Of a stretch of DNA of 64,000 bases, positions 29,409 to 38,818 are shown piece by piece. The position numbers were made by a program, and so were the translations under genes. Under the pieces are notes generated by a model, which saw nothing but the letters and a program-made list of their open reading frames with translations, did not search any database and was not told the origin of the DNA. Numbering within the stretch: position 1 is the first letter of the stretch; the number at the start of each line of letters is the position of its first letter. Origin of the DNA: Pseudomonas japonica (lineage in GTDB: Bacteria; Pseudomonadota; Gammaproteobacteria; Pseudomonadales; Pseudomonadaceae); assembly GCF_900188455.1 (NCBI RefSeq), contig NZ_FZOL01000001.1, forward strand, positions 248,001 to 312,000. Direction: 5' to 3'.

Positions 29409-30734
29409 TCAGTCAGTCACGATCCGCGAGTGCTTCTGGGTGTCCTTCATGAACACATACACCAGCAGGGAAATGGCGATACAGCCGGTGACGTACCAGT
29501 AGTAGCCGGTCTCCATGCCGTTGCTCTTGAACCACAGCGCCACGTACTCGGCGGTGCCGCCGAAGATCGACACGGTCAGCGCGTACGGCAGGCCCACGCC
29601 CAGGGCGCGGATCTCGGTGGGGAACAGCTCGGCCTTCACCACGGCGTTGATCGAGGTGTAGCCGCTGACGATGATCAGCGCCGCCATGATCAGGAAGAAC
29701 GCGCCCCACCAGGTCTCTACGGTGTGCAGGGTGGAGAGGATCGGTACGGTGAAGATCGTCCCCAGCACGCCGAAGGCGATCAGGATCGGACGCCGGCCGA
29801 TCTTGTCGGACAGGCCGCCGATCACCGGTTGCAGGCACATGAACAGGAACAGGGTGGCCGCCGAGATCATGGTCGAGTCGCTGATGCTCATGCCCACGGT
29901 GTTGACCAGGTATTTCTGCATGTAGGTGGTGTAGGTGTAGAAGGCCAGGGTGCCGCCCATGGTCAGGCCGACCACGGTGGCGAGTTCCTTCGGATGACGC
30001 ATCAGGGTGCGCATCAGGCTTTCCTTGGCCTTGGGCTTTTCCTTCCTGGTGAACGACTCGGTTTCTTCCATGCCGCGGCGCAGGTACAGGGCGACCACCG
30101 CGCACAGCGCGCCGATCACGAAGGGTACGCGCCAGCCCCAGGCGTAGAGCTGTTCGGTGGTCAGGGTCTGCTGCAGGATGATCAGCACGGCCAATGCGAT
30201 GAGCTGGCCGGAGATCAGGGTCACGTACTGGAAGCTGGAGAAGAAGCCGCGACGCTCCTTGGTCGCCATCTCGCTGAGGTAGGTGGCCGAGGTGCCGTAT
30301 TCGCCACCCACCGACAGGCCCTGCATGAGGCGGGCGATGACCAGCAGGATCGGGGCGGCGACGCCGATGGTCTCGTAGCCCGGGGTCAGGGCGATGACTA
30401 GGGAGCCGAAGCACATCAGCAGGACCGAGGCCATCAGCGCGGCCTTGCGCCCCTTGCGGTCGGCGTAGAGGCCCATCAGCCAGCCGCCGATCGGACGCAT
30501 GAGGAAGCCCACGGCGAAGATCGCGGCGGTGTTGAGCAGTTGCGCGGTGGTGTCGCCGGCCGGGAAGAAGGCCTTGGCGAAGTACAGGGAAAACGCGGCG
30601 TAGACGTACCAGTCGTACCACTCGACCATGTTGCCGACCGATCCGCTGAAGATCGACTTGAGGCGACTACGGGTGGTTTTTTCCGGTGCGGACGTGGCAG
30701 CCGCCCCGGCGGGCAGGGTGGAGGAATTATCCAT
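29409..30734 (-). CDS. kgtP: Alpha-ketoglutarate permease (MHS-family MFS)
   Basis: 441 residues, 12 hydrophobic segments. MHS signatures are GNMVEWYDWYVYAAFSLYFA (TM1), RPIGGWLMGLYADRKGRKAA (loop 2-3) and [19 protein letters not shown] (TM5). It is probably a proton symporter for 2-oxoglutarate or a similar C5 dicarboxylate. It lies downstream of a sigma-54 response regulator and its sensor, and it has its own sigma-54-type promoter (30796-30811) preceded by two palindromic sites, so regulated induction by substrate is likely. It is related to PcaT in this window. Confidence 0.85.
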   Translation of the reverse strand: MDNSSTLPAGAAATSAPEKTTRSRLKSIFSGSVGNMVEWYDWYVYAAFSLYFAKAFFPAGDTTAQLLNTAAIFAVGFLMRPIGGWLMGLYADRKGRKAALMASVLLMCFGSLVIALTPGYETIGVAAPILLVIARLMQGLSVGGEYGTSATYLSEMATKERRGFFSSFQYVTLISGQLIALAVLIILQQTLTTEQLYAWGWRVPFVIGALCAVVALYLRRGMEETESFTRKEKPKAKESLMRTLMRHPKELATVVGLTMGGTLAFYTYTTYMQKYLVNTVGMSISDSTMISAATLFLFMCLQPVIGGLSDKIGRRPILIAFGVLGTIFTVPILSTLHTVETWWGAFFLIMAALIIVSGYTSINAVVKAELFPTEIRALGVGLPYALTVSIFGGTAEYVALWFKSNGMETGYYWYVTGCIAISLLVYVFMKDTQKHSRIVTD

Positions 30735-30795
30735 TGGACGGGACCTTCATGTTGTTTTTGTGGAGGCGTAGGGAAACGCAGCCTGCGGGGGCTAT

Positions 30796-30811
30796 AGCAG
30801 GAGGTGTGCCA
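30796..30811 (-). promoter_or_regulatory. Sigma-54 (-24/-12) promoter of kgtP
   Basis: Read on the minus strand: TGGCACACCTCCTGCT, with GG and GC elements at exact -24/-12 spacing and one mismatch in the TTGC box. The predicted start lies about 50 bp before the kgtP ATG. It fits the neighbouring response regulator, which has a GAFTGA loop for sigma-54 contact. Confidence 0.8.
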
Positions 30812-30837
30812 GGGCAGGAATGGGGGGAATTGGAGCG

Positions 30838-30939
30838 TGCTATCGCAGGCAAGCCAGCTCCTACGGGGGCGGTGCAAGCCGCGTATTTCCTGGTTTTCCG
30901 AGGAACCCGTAGGAGCTGGCTTGCCTGCGATGAGGCCAG
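30838..30939. repeat. REP palindrome pair between UAS and promoter
   Basis: Opposed units (CGCAGGCAAGCCAGCTCCTAC and GTAGGAGCTGGCTTGCCTGC, each given in part) lie between the two palindromic upstream sites and the kgtP promoter. Confidence 0.85.
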
Positions 30940-30956
30940 CACAGGCGAAGATGAAC

Positions 30957-31004
30957 AAGCGGATTTCCGCTTATCTGAAGCAGGGTATAAGCGGAATTCC
31001 GCTC
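30957..31004. promoter_or_regulatory. Two palindromic upstream activator sites
   Basis: AAGCGGATTTCCGCTT (30957-30972, perfect 7-bp arms) and AAGCGGAATTCCGCTC (30989-31004, arms identical except the last base). Their centres are 32 bp apart, about three helical turns, so two dimers would bind the same face. They sit 170-220 bp upstream of the predicted kgtP start and end 5 bp before the response-regulator stop codon. Confidence 0.75.
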
Positions 31005-31008
31005 ACGC

Positions 31009-32343
31009 TCAGGACCGCTCGAGAAAGTCCTCGCGCACCAGCCCATGGCGCTGCATCTTCTCGTTCAGCGTGCGCCGCGGCAGTTGCAGTTCTTCCATCA
31101 CCGCCTTGATCTCGCCCTTGTGCCGCCGCAGCGACGTGCGCAGGCAATTGGCCTCGAACGCTTCGCTCTGCGCCGCCAGCGAGGAGTCGGCGGCGGGCTG
31201 CGGCGCATCCGGCTCGCTCAGGCCCATGGCATGGCGTTCGGCGGCATTGGCCAGTTCGCGCACGTTGCCCGGCCAGTCATGCCCGAGCAGTTGCCCCAGT
31301 TGCAGGATGCTCGGCGGCGGTGCGCTGCGGCCGACCCGCTCGGCGGCATGGCGGGCGAAATGTTCGAACAGCAGCGGGATGTCCTCGCGCCGTTCGCGCA
31401 GCGGTGCCAGGCGCAGTTCGGCGATGTTCAGGCGATACACCAGGTCTTCGCGAAAACGTCCGGCGCGGGCCTCTTCGAGCAGGTCCGGCTTGGTCGCGGC
31501 GACGATGCGCAGGTCCACGGCGATGCTCTGGTTGGCGCCCAGGCGTTCCAGCTTCTGCTCCTGGATCACCCGCAGCAGCTTGGCCTGCTGGGCCAGCGGC
31601 AGGCTTTCGATTTCGTCGAGGAACACCGTGCCGCCGTTGGCGTATTCCAGCTTGCCGATGCGCTTGCCCTGGGCGCCGGTGAAGGCACCGCTCTCGTGGC
31701 CGAACAGCTCGGCCTCGAACAGGTGCTCGGGAATCGCCGCGCAGTTGAGGGCGACGAAGGGCTTGGCCGCGCGCGGGCCGAAGTCGTGCAGGCAGCGCGC
31801 GACCTGTTCCTTGCCGCTGCCGGTCTCGCCACGGATCAGCACGTTGACCGGCAGGCTGGCCAGCTCCAGCACCTGGCGGCGCAGCTGCTGCATGCCCTGG
31901 GTCATGCCGAGCAGGGTGGCTTCGAGACGGGTCTTGAGGTCGGCCTGTTCGAGCAGGCGGCGGTTTTCCAGGACCAGGCGGCGTTTTTCCAGGGCACGCA
32001 GCAGACTGCCCATCAGGCTGTCCGGGCTGAAGGGTTTTTCCAGGAAGTCGTAGGCGCCGTTGCGCATGGCTTCCACCGCCATGGGTACATCGCCGTGGCC
32101 GGTGAGCAGGATCACCGGCAGGTCGGGATCGCGCCCCCGCAGCTGCGCCAGCAGTTGCAGGCCGTCCATGCCCGGCATGCGCACATCGCTGAGGATCACC
32201 CCGGGAAAGTGCGCGGGCAGTTGCGCCAGGCAGTCCTCGGCGCGGCTGAACAGCTGCACCTCGAAGCCCGACAGGCCGAGCCACTGCTCGACCGCCGTGC
32301 GGATGCTGGCTTCGTCGTCGACGACTATCACCGAATTCAACAT
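31009..32343 (-). CDS. dctD: Sigma-54-dependent response regulator (DctD/MifR type)
   Basis: 444 residues: receiver (Asp53 in VILSDVRMPGMDG), AAA+ domain (Walker A GETGSGKE at 172-179, GAFTGA at 219-224, Walker B GTVFLDEIESLPLA) and a Fis-type HTH at the C terminus (EIKAVMEELQLPRRTLNEKM). The intact GAFTGA loop means it can activate sigma-54 holoenzyme. In P. putida this place holds a gene called dctD; in P. aeruginosa the related MifR controls alpha-ketoglutarate uptake, which fits the kgtP next door. Its start overlaps the kinase stop by 7 bp. Confidence 0.85.
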   Translation of the reverse strand: MLNSVIVVDDEASIRTAVEQWLGLSGFEVQLFSRAEDCLAQLPAHFPGVILSDVRMPGMDGLQLLAQLRGRDPDLPVILLTGHGDVPMAVEAMRNGAYDFLEKPFSPDSLMGSLLRALEKRRLVLENRRLLEQADLKTRLEATLLGMTQGMQQLRRQVLELASLPVNVLIRGETGSGKEQVARCLHDFGPRAAKPFVALNCAAIPEHLFEAELFGHESGAFTGAQGKRIGKLEYANGGTVFLDEIESLPLAQQAKLLRVIQEQKLERLGANQSIAVDLRIVAATKPDLLEEARAGRFREDLVYRLNIAELRLAPLRERREDIPLLFEHFARHAAERVGRSAPPPSILQLGQLLGHDWPGNVRELANAAERHAMGLSEPDAPQPAADSSLAAQSEAFEANCLRTSLRRHKGEIKAVMEELQLPRRTLNEKMQRHGLVREDFLERS

Positions 32344-34094
32344 ACAGGCTCCGGGTCGCGGGGAAGGGTGAAGCTGAAGCGGGCGCCGCCGGGCTGGTTA
32401 TCGACCCGCAGGCGGCTGCCGGCTTCATGGATGATGCCATAGGAAATCGCCAGGCCCAGGCCCAGGCCTTCGCCCACCGGCTTGGTGGTGAAGAACGGGT
32501 CGAAGACATTGCCCAGATGCTGCGCGGCGATGCCGCCGCCGCTGTCCTGCACGCTCAGGCGCCAGCCGTCCTCCTCGGCGTCGATGCGGATCTCCAGGCG
32601 GCGGAAGCTCTTGTCGGCCATGGCGTCGAGGGCGTTGCGCAGCAGGTTGATCAGCACCTGTTCCAGGCGGATCGCATCGCCGCGTACCCAGGCCGGTCGC
32701 GCCAGGTACAGCGCGGTGCTGACGTTCTCGGCGCGAATCCGCGCATCCAGCAACTGCAGCGCGTGATCGACCACGGTGGCCAGGTCGAGGCGCTCGCGCA
32801 GGCCGCTGGGGCTGTTGCGGGCGAAGGTCTTCAGGTGGCCGGTGAGCGCGGCCATGCGCGTCAGCATCTGCTCCAGTGGCACCAGGGCCTGGCGGGCTTC
32901 CTCGACGCGGTCGTGGTCGAGCAGCAGGCGCAGCGAGGCCAGCTGCATGCGCTGGGTGGTCAGCGGCTGGTTGAGTTCGTGGGCGAGGGCGGCGGACATC
33001 TGCCCCAGGGCCGCCAGCTTGGTCGATTGCACCAGGCCTTCCTGGGCGGTGCGCAGGTCGCGGGTGCGTGCTTCCACCAGGCGCTCCAGCTCCTCGCGAC
33101 TGCGCTGGCGCAGGCGGGCCAGGCGCAGGCGCTGGCTGACGAACAGCGCGGCGAACACCAGGCTCAGCCACACGGCCGCCGCGGCCAGGGCGGCGTTGCG
33201 TCCGTCGTTGCCGGTCTGCGGCTGGCGCAGCAGGTGCAGGGTCCAGCCTTCGCTTTCCAGCGGCAGGCTCTCCCACAGGTAGTCGACGCTGCCCTGCGGG
33301 CCCTGCACGCGGACCAGGTTGCTGTTGTCGTCGAAGCGTTCGAGCACCTGGCGCTGCAGCGGCACCAGAGCCTGCTTGTCGTACTGGCGGGTCTGTTCCA
33401 GTTCGTTGAAGTCATGGGCCGACAGGGTGTTCAGTTTGCGGTAGCGCCAGCCGTCCTGGTTGGCGATGAAGAAGATGCCGCGGGCATCGCTGACCAGGAC
33501 GATGTCGTTGCCCTGGCGCCATTCGCGTTCCAGCTCGGGAAACTCCAGCTTGACCACCATGGCGCCGAGAAAGCCCTGCTGTTCGTCGGTGACCGCGCTG
33601 GAGAGGAAATAGCCGGGGATCCCGCTGGTCACGCCGACCGCGTAGAAGCGTCCGCTGCCCTGGCTGCGGGTCTGCTTGAAGTAGGGGCGGAAACCGTAGT
33701 TGTGACCGACGTAGGTGCTGGGCAGGCGCCAGTTGCTCGCGGCGACGGCCAGGCCGGTGCGGTCGAGCAGTTCCAGGGTCGAGGAATTGGCCGCGCCGTT
33801 GATGCGCTCCAGCTTGCGATTGAGCAGGTCCTGGGTTTCAGGGCCCACGGTACCGCGCAGGGCGGTGATGAGTTCGGGATCGAGGGCGAGCACCGCGGGC
33901 AGGGCGCGGTAGCGTTCGATCAGGGTGTGCAGCGAGTTGGCGTACAGGCCCAGTTGCTGGCTGGCCCGGGCCGCGTCCTCGACCATGGCCTGGCGCTGGG
34001 CATGCTGCATGGCCCAGGCCGCGGCGATCAGGGTGCCGGCGCTGATCGACAGGACGATCAGCCCCAGGCGCAACGTGCGAAAGGAAAGGGTCAT
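32337..34094 (-). CDS. dctB: Sensor histidine kinase (DctB/MifS type)
   Basis: 585 residues. TM1 at about 8-28, a periplasmic PDC-type sensor to about residue 300 ([20 protein letters not shown] is the usual ligand-pocket segment), TM2 at 300-322, then a dimerisation domain with the phospho-acceptor His372 in [10 protein letters not shown], and an ATPase with [19 protein letters not shown] and [14 protein letters not shown]. DctB-type kinases sense C4/C5 dicarboxylates directly. It is cotranscribed with the response regulator. Ligand inferred from context: 2-oxoglutarate. Confidence 0.85.
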   Translation of the reverse strand: MTLSFRTLRLGLIVLSISAGTLIAAAWAMQHAQRQAMVEDAARASQQLGLYANSLHTLIERYRALPAVLALDPELITALRGTVGPETQDLLNRKLERINGAANSSTLELLDRTGLAVAASNWRLPSTYVGHNYGFRPYFKQTRSQGSGRFYAVGVTSGIPGYFLSSAVTDEQQGFLGAMVVKLEFPELEREWRQGNDIVLVSDARGIFFIANQDGWRYRKLNTLSAHDFNELEQTRQYDKQALVPLQRQVLERFDDNSNLVRVQGPQGSVDYLWESLPLESEGWTLHLLRQPQTGNDGRNAALAAAAVWLSLVFAALFVSQRLRLARLRQRSREELERLVEARTRDLRTAQEGLVQSTKLAALGQMSAALAHELNQPLTTQRMQLASLRLLLDHDRVEEARQALVPLEQMLTRMAALTGHLKTFARNSPSGLRERLDLATVVDHALQLLDARIRAENVSTALYLARPAWVRGDAIRLEQVLINLLRNALDAMADKSFRRLEIRIDAEEDGWRLSVQDSGGGIAAQHLGNVFDPFFTTKPVGEGLGLGLAISYGIIHEAGSRLRVDNQPGGARFSFTLPRDPEPVC

Positions 34095-34154
34095 GGCGAG
34101 CCATCCGGGCGATGGGGAAGGCCGCGTGGCGCTTCCCCTTGAGCGTGGCGGCGC

Positions 34155-36449
34155 TTACAGCAGCTCGAAGCTCTGTTGCTGCACCGACTCGGAATCCAGG
34201 CCGACCTGCACGTTGAACTCGCCCGGTTCCGCGGCGTACTTCAACTGGCTGTTGTAGAACTTCAGGTCGTCCTCGCCGATACGGAAGGTCACGACCCGCT
34301 CTTCGCCCGCCTTGAGCATGATCTTCTGGAAGTTCTTCAGTTCCTTGACCGGCCGGCTCATCGACGCGGCGACGTCCTGCACGTACAGCTGCACCACGGT
34401 TTCGCCGTCGCGCTTGCCGGTGTTCTTCACCTTCACGCTGGCTTCGAGGCTGGCGCCCTTCTTCAGGGTCTTGCCCGACAGGGTCAGCGGCGACACCGAG
34501 AAGTCGGTGTAGCTCAGGCCATAGCCGAACGGATACAGCGGGCCGTTGGGCTCCTCGAAGTACTGCGAGGTGTAGTTGCCCGGCTTGCCCGGGGTGAACG
34601 GCCGGCCGATGCGCATGTGGTTGTAGTACATCGGGATCTGCCCCACCGAGCGCGGGAAGCTGATCGGCAGCTTGCCGGACGGGTTGTAGTCGCCGAACAG
34701 CACGTCGGCGATGGCGTTGCCGCCCTCGGTGCCGGAGAACCAGGTTTCCAGCAGTGCGTCGGCCTGCTCGCGTTCCCAGCCGATGGACAGCGGACGGCCG
34801 TTCATCAGCACCAGCACCAGCGGCTTGCCGGTGGCTTTCAGGGCCTTGATCAGGTCGCGCTGTACCGCCGGGATCTCCAGGGTGGTGCGGCTGGAGGACT
34901 CGTGGGACATGCCACGGGACTCGCCGACCACGGCGACGATCACGTCGGACTTCCGTGCCGCCTTGACCGCCTCGTCGATCAGCACCGCGGCCGGGCGCGG
35001 GTCGTCGACGATTTCCGGGGCGTCGAAGTTGAGGAAGTTCAGGTAGTCGAACATCGCCTTGTCGCCGGTGACGTTGGCGCCCTTGGCGTAGACCAGCGTG
35101 GCCTTGTCGCCCACGGCACGGCGCAGACCTTCGCGCACGGTCACCGAGTGCACCGGTTTGCCGTCGGCGGCCCAGCTGCCCATCATGTCGATCGGCGCGT
35201 CGGCCAGCGGGCCGACCAGGGCGATGGTCCCGGCTTTCTTCAGCGGCAGGGTCTGCGCGCGGTTTTCCAGCAGGACCAGGCCGCGCCGGGCCACGTCGCG
35301 AGCGGCGTCGCGGTGCAGGCGGGCATCGGCGTAGTAGTCCGGCACGTCGTTCTCGGCCTTGCCGATGCGCACGTACGGATCCTTGAACAGGCCCATGTCG
35401 TACTTGGCCCCGAGCACTTCGCGCACCGCCTGGTCCAGCTCGCCCTGGCTCACTTCGCCGGAGGCGAGCAGGCCTGGCAGCTCTTCGCCGTACAGGGTGT
35501 CGTTCATGCTCATGTCGATGCCGGCCTTGATCGCCAGCTTGGCCGCCTCGCGGCCGTCGCGGGCTACACCATGGCGGATCAGTTCCTGGATCGCGCCGTG
35601 GTCGCTGATGGTCACGCCATCGAAGCCCCACTCCTTGCGCAGCAGGTCATTCATCAGCCACGTGTTGGAGGTGGCCGGCACGCCGTTGATCGAGTTCAGC
35701 GCCACCATCACCCCGCCGGCACCGGCGTCGATGGCCGCGCGGTAAGGCGGCAGGTAGTCGTTGTACATCTTCGGCAGGCTCATATCGACCGTGTTGTAGT
35801 CGCGCCCGCCTTCCACCGCGCCGTACAGGGCGAAGTGCTTGACGATGGCCATGATGCTGTCGGGGTTGGCCGGGCTCTTGCCCTGGAACGACTCGACCAT
35901 CACCTTGCCGATCTTCGACGTCAGGTAGGTGTCTTCGCCGAAGCCTTCACTGGTGCGGCCCCAGCGCGGGTCGCGGGCGATGTCGACCATCGGCGCGAAG
36001 GTCATGTCGAGGGAGTCGGCGGCGGCCTCGACGGCCGAGGTGCGGCCGACCGTGGCGACCGCCTGCATGTCCCAGGACGAGGCCATGCCCAGGCCGATCG
36101 GGAAGATAGTGCGGTTGCCGTGGATGGTGTCGTAGGCGAAGAACATCGGGATCTTCAGCCGGCTGCGCATGGCCGCGTCCTGCATCGGCCGGTTTTCCGG
36201 GGCGGTGCGCGAGTTGAAGGTGCCGCCGATGCGGCCCGCGGCGATTTCCTCGCGGATCTTGTCCCGTGGCATCTCCGGGCCGATGGAGATCAGGCGCAGC
36301 TGGCCGATCTTCTCGTCCTGGGTCATCTGGCCGAGCAGGTGGTCGACGAAGGCTTTCTTTTCCTTCAGGTGCGCGGCGGCGGAGGTGTCGGCCAGGGCCG
36401 TCTGACTGGCCAGGCTGACGAGCAGGCCCAGCAAACACAGGTTCTTCAT
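34155..36449 (-). CDS. bglX: Periplasmic beta-glucosidase (GH3)
   Basis: 764 residues with a signal peptide (MKNLCLLGLLVSLASQTALA). GH3 N-terminal barrel with KHFALYG and the nucleophile in DGVTISDHGAIQEL (Asp283), then the alpha/beta sandwich (VVGESRGMSHESSSRT) and a fibronectin-III-like C-terminal domain (VKVKNTGKRDGETVVQLYV). It hydrolyses beta-glucosides or oligosaccharides in the periplasm. ATG 36449 is preferred over 36473 because it starts the signal peptide directly. It lies 60 bp upstream of the kinase gene on the same strand. Confidence 0.93.
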   Translation of the reverse strand: MKNLCLLGLLVSLASQTALADTSAAAHLKEKKAFVDHLLGQMTQDEKIGQLRLISIGPEMPRDKIREEIAAGRIGGTFNSRTAPENRPMQDAAMRSRLKIPMFFAYDTIHGNRTIFPIGLGMASSWDMQAVATVGRTSAVEAAADSLDMTFAPMVDIARDPRWGRTSEGFGEDTYLTSKIGKVMVESFQGKSPANPDSIMAIVKHFALYGAVEGGRDYNTVDMSLPKMYNDYLPPYRAAIDAGAGGVMVALNSINGVPATSNTWLMNDLLRKEWGFDGVTISDHGAIQELIRHGVARDGREAAKLAIKAGIDMSMNDTLYGEELPGLLASGEVSQGELDQAVREVLGAKYDMGLFKDPYVRIGKAENDVPDYYADARLHRDAARDVARRGLVLLENRAQTLPLKKAGTIALVGPLADAPIDMMGSWAADGKPVHSVTVREGLRRAVGDKATLVYAKGANVTGDKAMFDYLNFLNFDAPEIVDDPRPAAVLIDEAVKAARKSDVIVAVVGESRGMSHESSSRTTLEIPAVQRDLIKALKATGKPLVLVLMNGRPLSIGWEREQADALLETWFSGTEGGNAIADVLFGDYNPSGKLPISFPRSVGQIPMYYNHMRIGRPFTPGKPGNYTSQYFEEPNGPLYPFGYGLSYTDFSVSPLTLSGKTLKKGASLEASVKVKNTGKRDGETVVQLYVQDVAASMSRPVKELKNFQKIMLKAGEERVVTFRIGEDDLKFYNSQLKYAAEPGEFNVQVGLDSESVQQQSFELL

Positions 36450-36634
36450 GAATTCTGATCTCGTGGCGCGCACCGGTATTCACGGTCGATACCGGCCAGC
36501 CGAAATTGGGGGAGCGGCTATTGTTGTAGTTTGCTGGGGCACGTTTGTAGCCGATTGGGCCCGCACTATCCAGCGGCGGTCACGGATTATGCCTCAAGTC
36601 CGGTGCTTAACGGTTAATCGAGGAGCGTTGCGAG

Positions 36635-37231
36635 ATGCGCATGATGCAGAGTGCCAAACCCTGGTTGCTGATCCTCTGCGCCAGCCTGCTGGCCGGCTGC
36701 GGGATCAACAACATCCCCAGCTACGACGAGCAGGTCAAGGCGGCCTGGGGCCAGGTGCAGAACCAGTACCAGCGCCGCGCCGACCTGATCCCCAACCTGG
36801 TGGAAACGGTCAAGGGCTATGCGAAGCACGAGCAGGACACCCTCACCGCGGTGATCGAGGCGCGGGCCAAGGCGACGTCGATCCAGGTCGATGCCCGCAC
36901 GCTCGACGATCCGGAGAAGATCAAGCAGTTCCAGGCCGCCCAGGCCCAGCTGACCGGCGCGTTGAGCCGACTGATGGTGGTCGCCGAGCAGTATCCCAAC
37001 CTCAAGGCCGACCAGAACTTCCTGGCGTTGCAGTCCCAGCTCGAAGGCACGGAAAACCGTATCGCCGTGGCGCGCAAGGACTTCATCGCCGCGGTGCAGA
37101 CGTACAACACCGAGATCCGCACCTTCCCCGGGCGCATCTGGCACAGCCTGATGTACAGCGACCTGCCGCTGCGCGAGAGCTTCGAGGCCACCAGCGCCGA
37201 TGCCGACAAAGCCCCTGAAGTGAAATTCTGA
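36635..37231 (+). CDS. LemA-family lipoprotein
   Basis: 198 residues with lipobox LLAGC (Cys22), then the LemA helical-bundle core: SYDEQVKAAWGQVQNQYQRR, ADLIPNLVETVKGYAKHE and FIAAVQTYNTEIRTFPGRIW. LemA proteins are membrane-anchored coiled helices of uncertain function and commonly precede TPM-domain proteins, as here: the next gene starts on the last base of this stop codon. GAGGAG precedes the start. Confidence 0.88.
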   Translation: MRMMQSAKPWLLILCASLLAGCGINNIPSYDEQVKAAWGQVQNQYQRRADLIPNLVETVKGYAKHEQDTLTAVIEARAKATSIQVDARTLDDPEKIKQFQAAQAQLTGALSRLMVVAEQYPNLKADQNFLALQSQLEGTENRIAVARKDFIAAVQTYNTEIRTFPGRIWHSLMYSDLPLRESFEATSADADKAPEVKF

Positions 37232-37959
37232 TGCGTCCGCTCAAGGCCGTGATCCTCCTGGCGCTGCTCTGCGCGGCGCTGGCGGTGCGCGCCGAGGTGG
37301 TGTTTCCGCTGCTGAGCGGGCGGGTGGTGGATGACGCCAACCTGCTCGACGGGCCGACCCGCAACCAGCTCACGCAGATGCTGCAGGCCCATGAACAGGC
37401 CAGCGGCGAGCAGGTGGTGGTGGTCACCGTGCCTGACTTGCAGGGCCTGGAGATCGAGGATTACGGCTACCAGTTGGGGCGGCACTGGGGCATCGGGCAG
37501 AAGGGCAAGGACAACGGCGCGCTGCTGATCGTCGCGCCGCAGCAGCGCAAGCTGCGCATCGAGGTGGGCTACGGGCTGGAGGAACGGCTGACGGATGCGC
37601 AGTCGTCGGTGATCATCAACCGCATCATCCTGCCGGCGTTCAAGCGCGGTGAGTTCAGCCAGGGGATCGTCCAGGGCACGGCGGCGATGCTCCAGGTGCT
37701 CGGCGGCAATCCGCTGGCGCAGCCTTCGGCGCTGAGTGCGTCGCAGCAGGAGGGCGAGCCGCCGTCGTTGTGGATGATCGGGTTGTTCATCGTGCTGGTG
37801 GTCGTGGTTCTGTACCTTCAGGGGCTTGGTGGCGGTGGTCGGCATGGACCCGGAGGTGGGTTCGGTGGCGGTTTTGGCGGGTTGGGTGGTGGGCGCGGCG
37901 GTGGTTTCAGCGGTGGCGGTGGCAGTTTTGGTGGCGGTGGTTCGTCCGGGAGTTGGTAA
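37231..37959 (+). CDS. TPM-domain membrane protein with glycine-rich tail (YgcG-like)
   Basis: 242 residues. Signal peptide (LKAVILLALLCAALAVRAEV), TPM domain (VVDDANLLDGPTRNQLTQML ... VGYGLEERLTDAQSSVIIN, about residues 30-150), a single TM helix (MIGLFIVLVVVVLYLQ), then a flexible tail made almost only of Gly, Ser and Phe ending GGGGSSGSW. TPM domains are periplasmic and have been linked to photosystem repair or phosphatase activity in plants; the bacterial role is unclear. It overlaps lemA by one base. Confidence 0.87.
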   Translation: MRPLKAVILLALLCAALAVRAEVVFPLLSGRVVDDANLLDGPTRNQLTQMLQAHEQASGEQVVVVTVPDLQGLEIEDYGYQLGRHWGIGQKGKDNGALLIVAPQQRKLRIEVGYGLEERLTDAQSSVIINRIILPAFKRGEFSQGIVQGTAAMLQVLGGNPLAQPSALSASQQEGEPPSLWMIGLFIVLVVVVLYLQGLGGGGRHGPGGGFGGGFGGLGGGRGGGFSGGGGSFGGGGSSGSW

Positions 37960-37976
37960 TACGGCCTGAGCCCTTT

Positions 37977-38086
37977 GTAGGAGCTGGCTTGCCTGCGAAG
38001 GACCGCGAAGCGGTCCCAAATCGGCCCGGCTTATGATCGGGAACCGGGACCGCTTCGCAGTCCTTCGCAGGCAAGCCAGCTCCTAC
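37977..38086. repeat. REP palindrome pair
   Basis: Opposed units (GTAGGAGCTGGCTTGCCTGC ... GCAGGCAAGCCAGCTCCTAC) lie between the two TPM genes. Confidence 0.85.
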
Positions 38087-38124
38087 AAGGAGGGGCAGGC
38101 ACTTCAGTCTTGTAAGGAGCATCA

Positions 38125-38742
38125 ATGGCACTGCTCAACGAATTCCAACAACGCCAGGTCGCCGAGGCGATCGCCGGCGTCGAGCGACACACCGATGCCG
38201 AGCTGGTCACCGTCCTGACCCGCAGCGCCGACGACTACGCCTATGTCCCGCTGGTCTGGGCCAGCCTGCTGGCGCTGCTGGTGCCGGGACTGCTGCATTA
38301 CCTCACGGGTTGGTTCAGCACCCATGGCCTGCTGCTTGCCCAGTGGCTGACCTTCATCGTCCTCTGCCTGGTCCTGCGCCTGCCGATGTTCACCAGCCGC
38401 CTGGTGCCTCGCGCGGTCCGCCAGTGGCGCGCCTCGAACCTGGCGCGGCGGCAGTTCCTCGAACAGAACCTGCACCACACCACGGGCCGCACCGGGGTGC
38501 TGATCTTCGTCTGCGAGGCCGAGCGCTATGTCGAGATCCTGGTGGACGACGGCATCGCCGCGCGCCTCGACAACCAGGTGTGGGACGCCATCGTCGCCGG
38601 CTTCACCACCCAGGTCCGCGCCGGGCAGACCCTGGAAGGTTTCCTCACCTGCATCGCGGCCTGCGGCGAATTGCTCAAGACCCATGTCCCGGCCACCGCC
38701 CAGCGCAATGAGCTGCCCAATCGCCTGGTGATCCTCGACTGA
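38125..38742 (+). CDS. Second TPM-domain membrane protein
   Basis: 205 residues. The TPM core is split around two membrane helices: EAIAGVERHTDAELVTVLTR at the N terminus, then hydrophobic PLVWASLLALLVPGLLHYL and AQWLTFIVLCLVLRL, then RTGVLIFVCEAERYVEILVD and GLEGF-like sequence near the C terminus. It has no glycine-rich tail. The LemA-TPM-TPM order suggests the three act together at the membrane. Although a REP pair separates it from the first TPM gene, all three face the same way. Confidence 0.82.
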   Translation: MALLNEFQQRQVAEAIAGVERHTDAELVTVLTRSADDYAYVPLVWASLLALLVPGLLHYLTGWFSTHGLLLAQWLTFIVLCLVLRLPMFTSRLVPRAVRQWRASNLARRQFLEQNLHHTTGRTGVLIFVCEAERYVEILVDDGIAARLDNQVWDAIVAGFTTQVRAGQTLEGFLTCIAACGELLKTHVPATAQRNELPNRLVILD

Positions 38743-38818
38743 GCGCCGGCCATCCCCGTAAAATGCCCGGCATCGCGCGCCGGCTGGCGCCCCCGCAACC
38801 CCGAGGCACCCCATCCCC

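Noticed and set aside
34176..36458. 760-codon open frame antisense to bglX
   Set aside because: It is a GC-rich shadow: no recognisable domain, low-complexity Arg/His/Gly/Ala/Val composition, and the opposite strand encodes a textbook GH3 enzyme.
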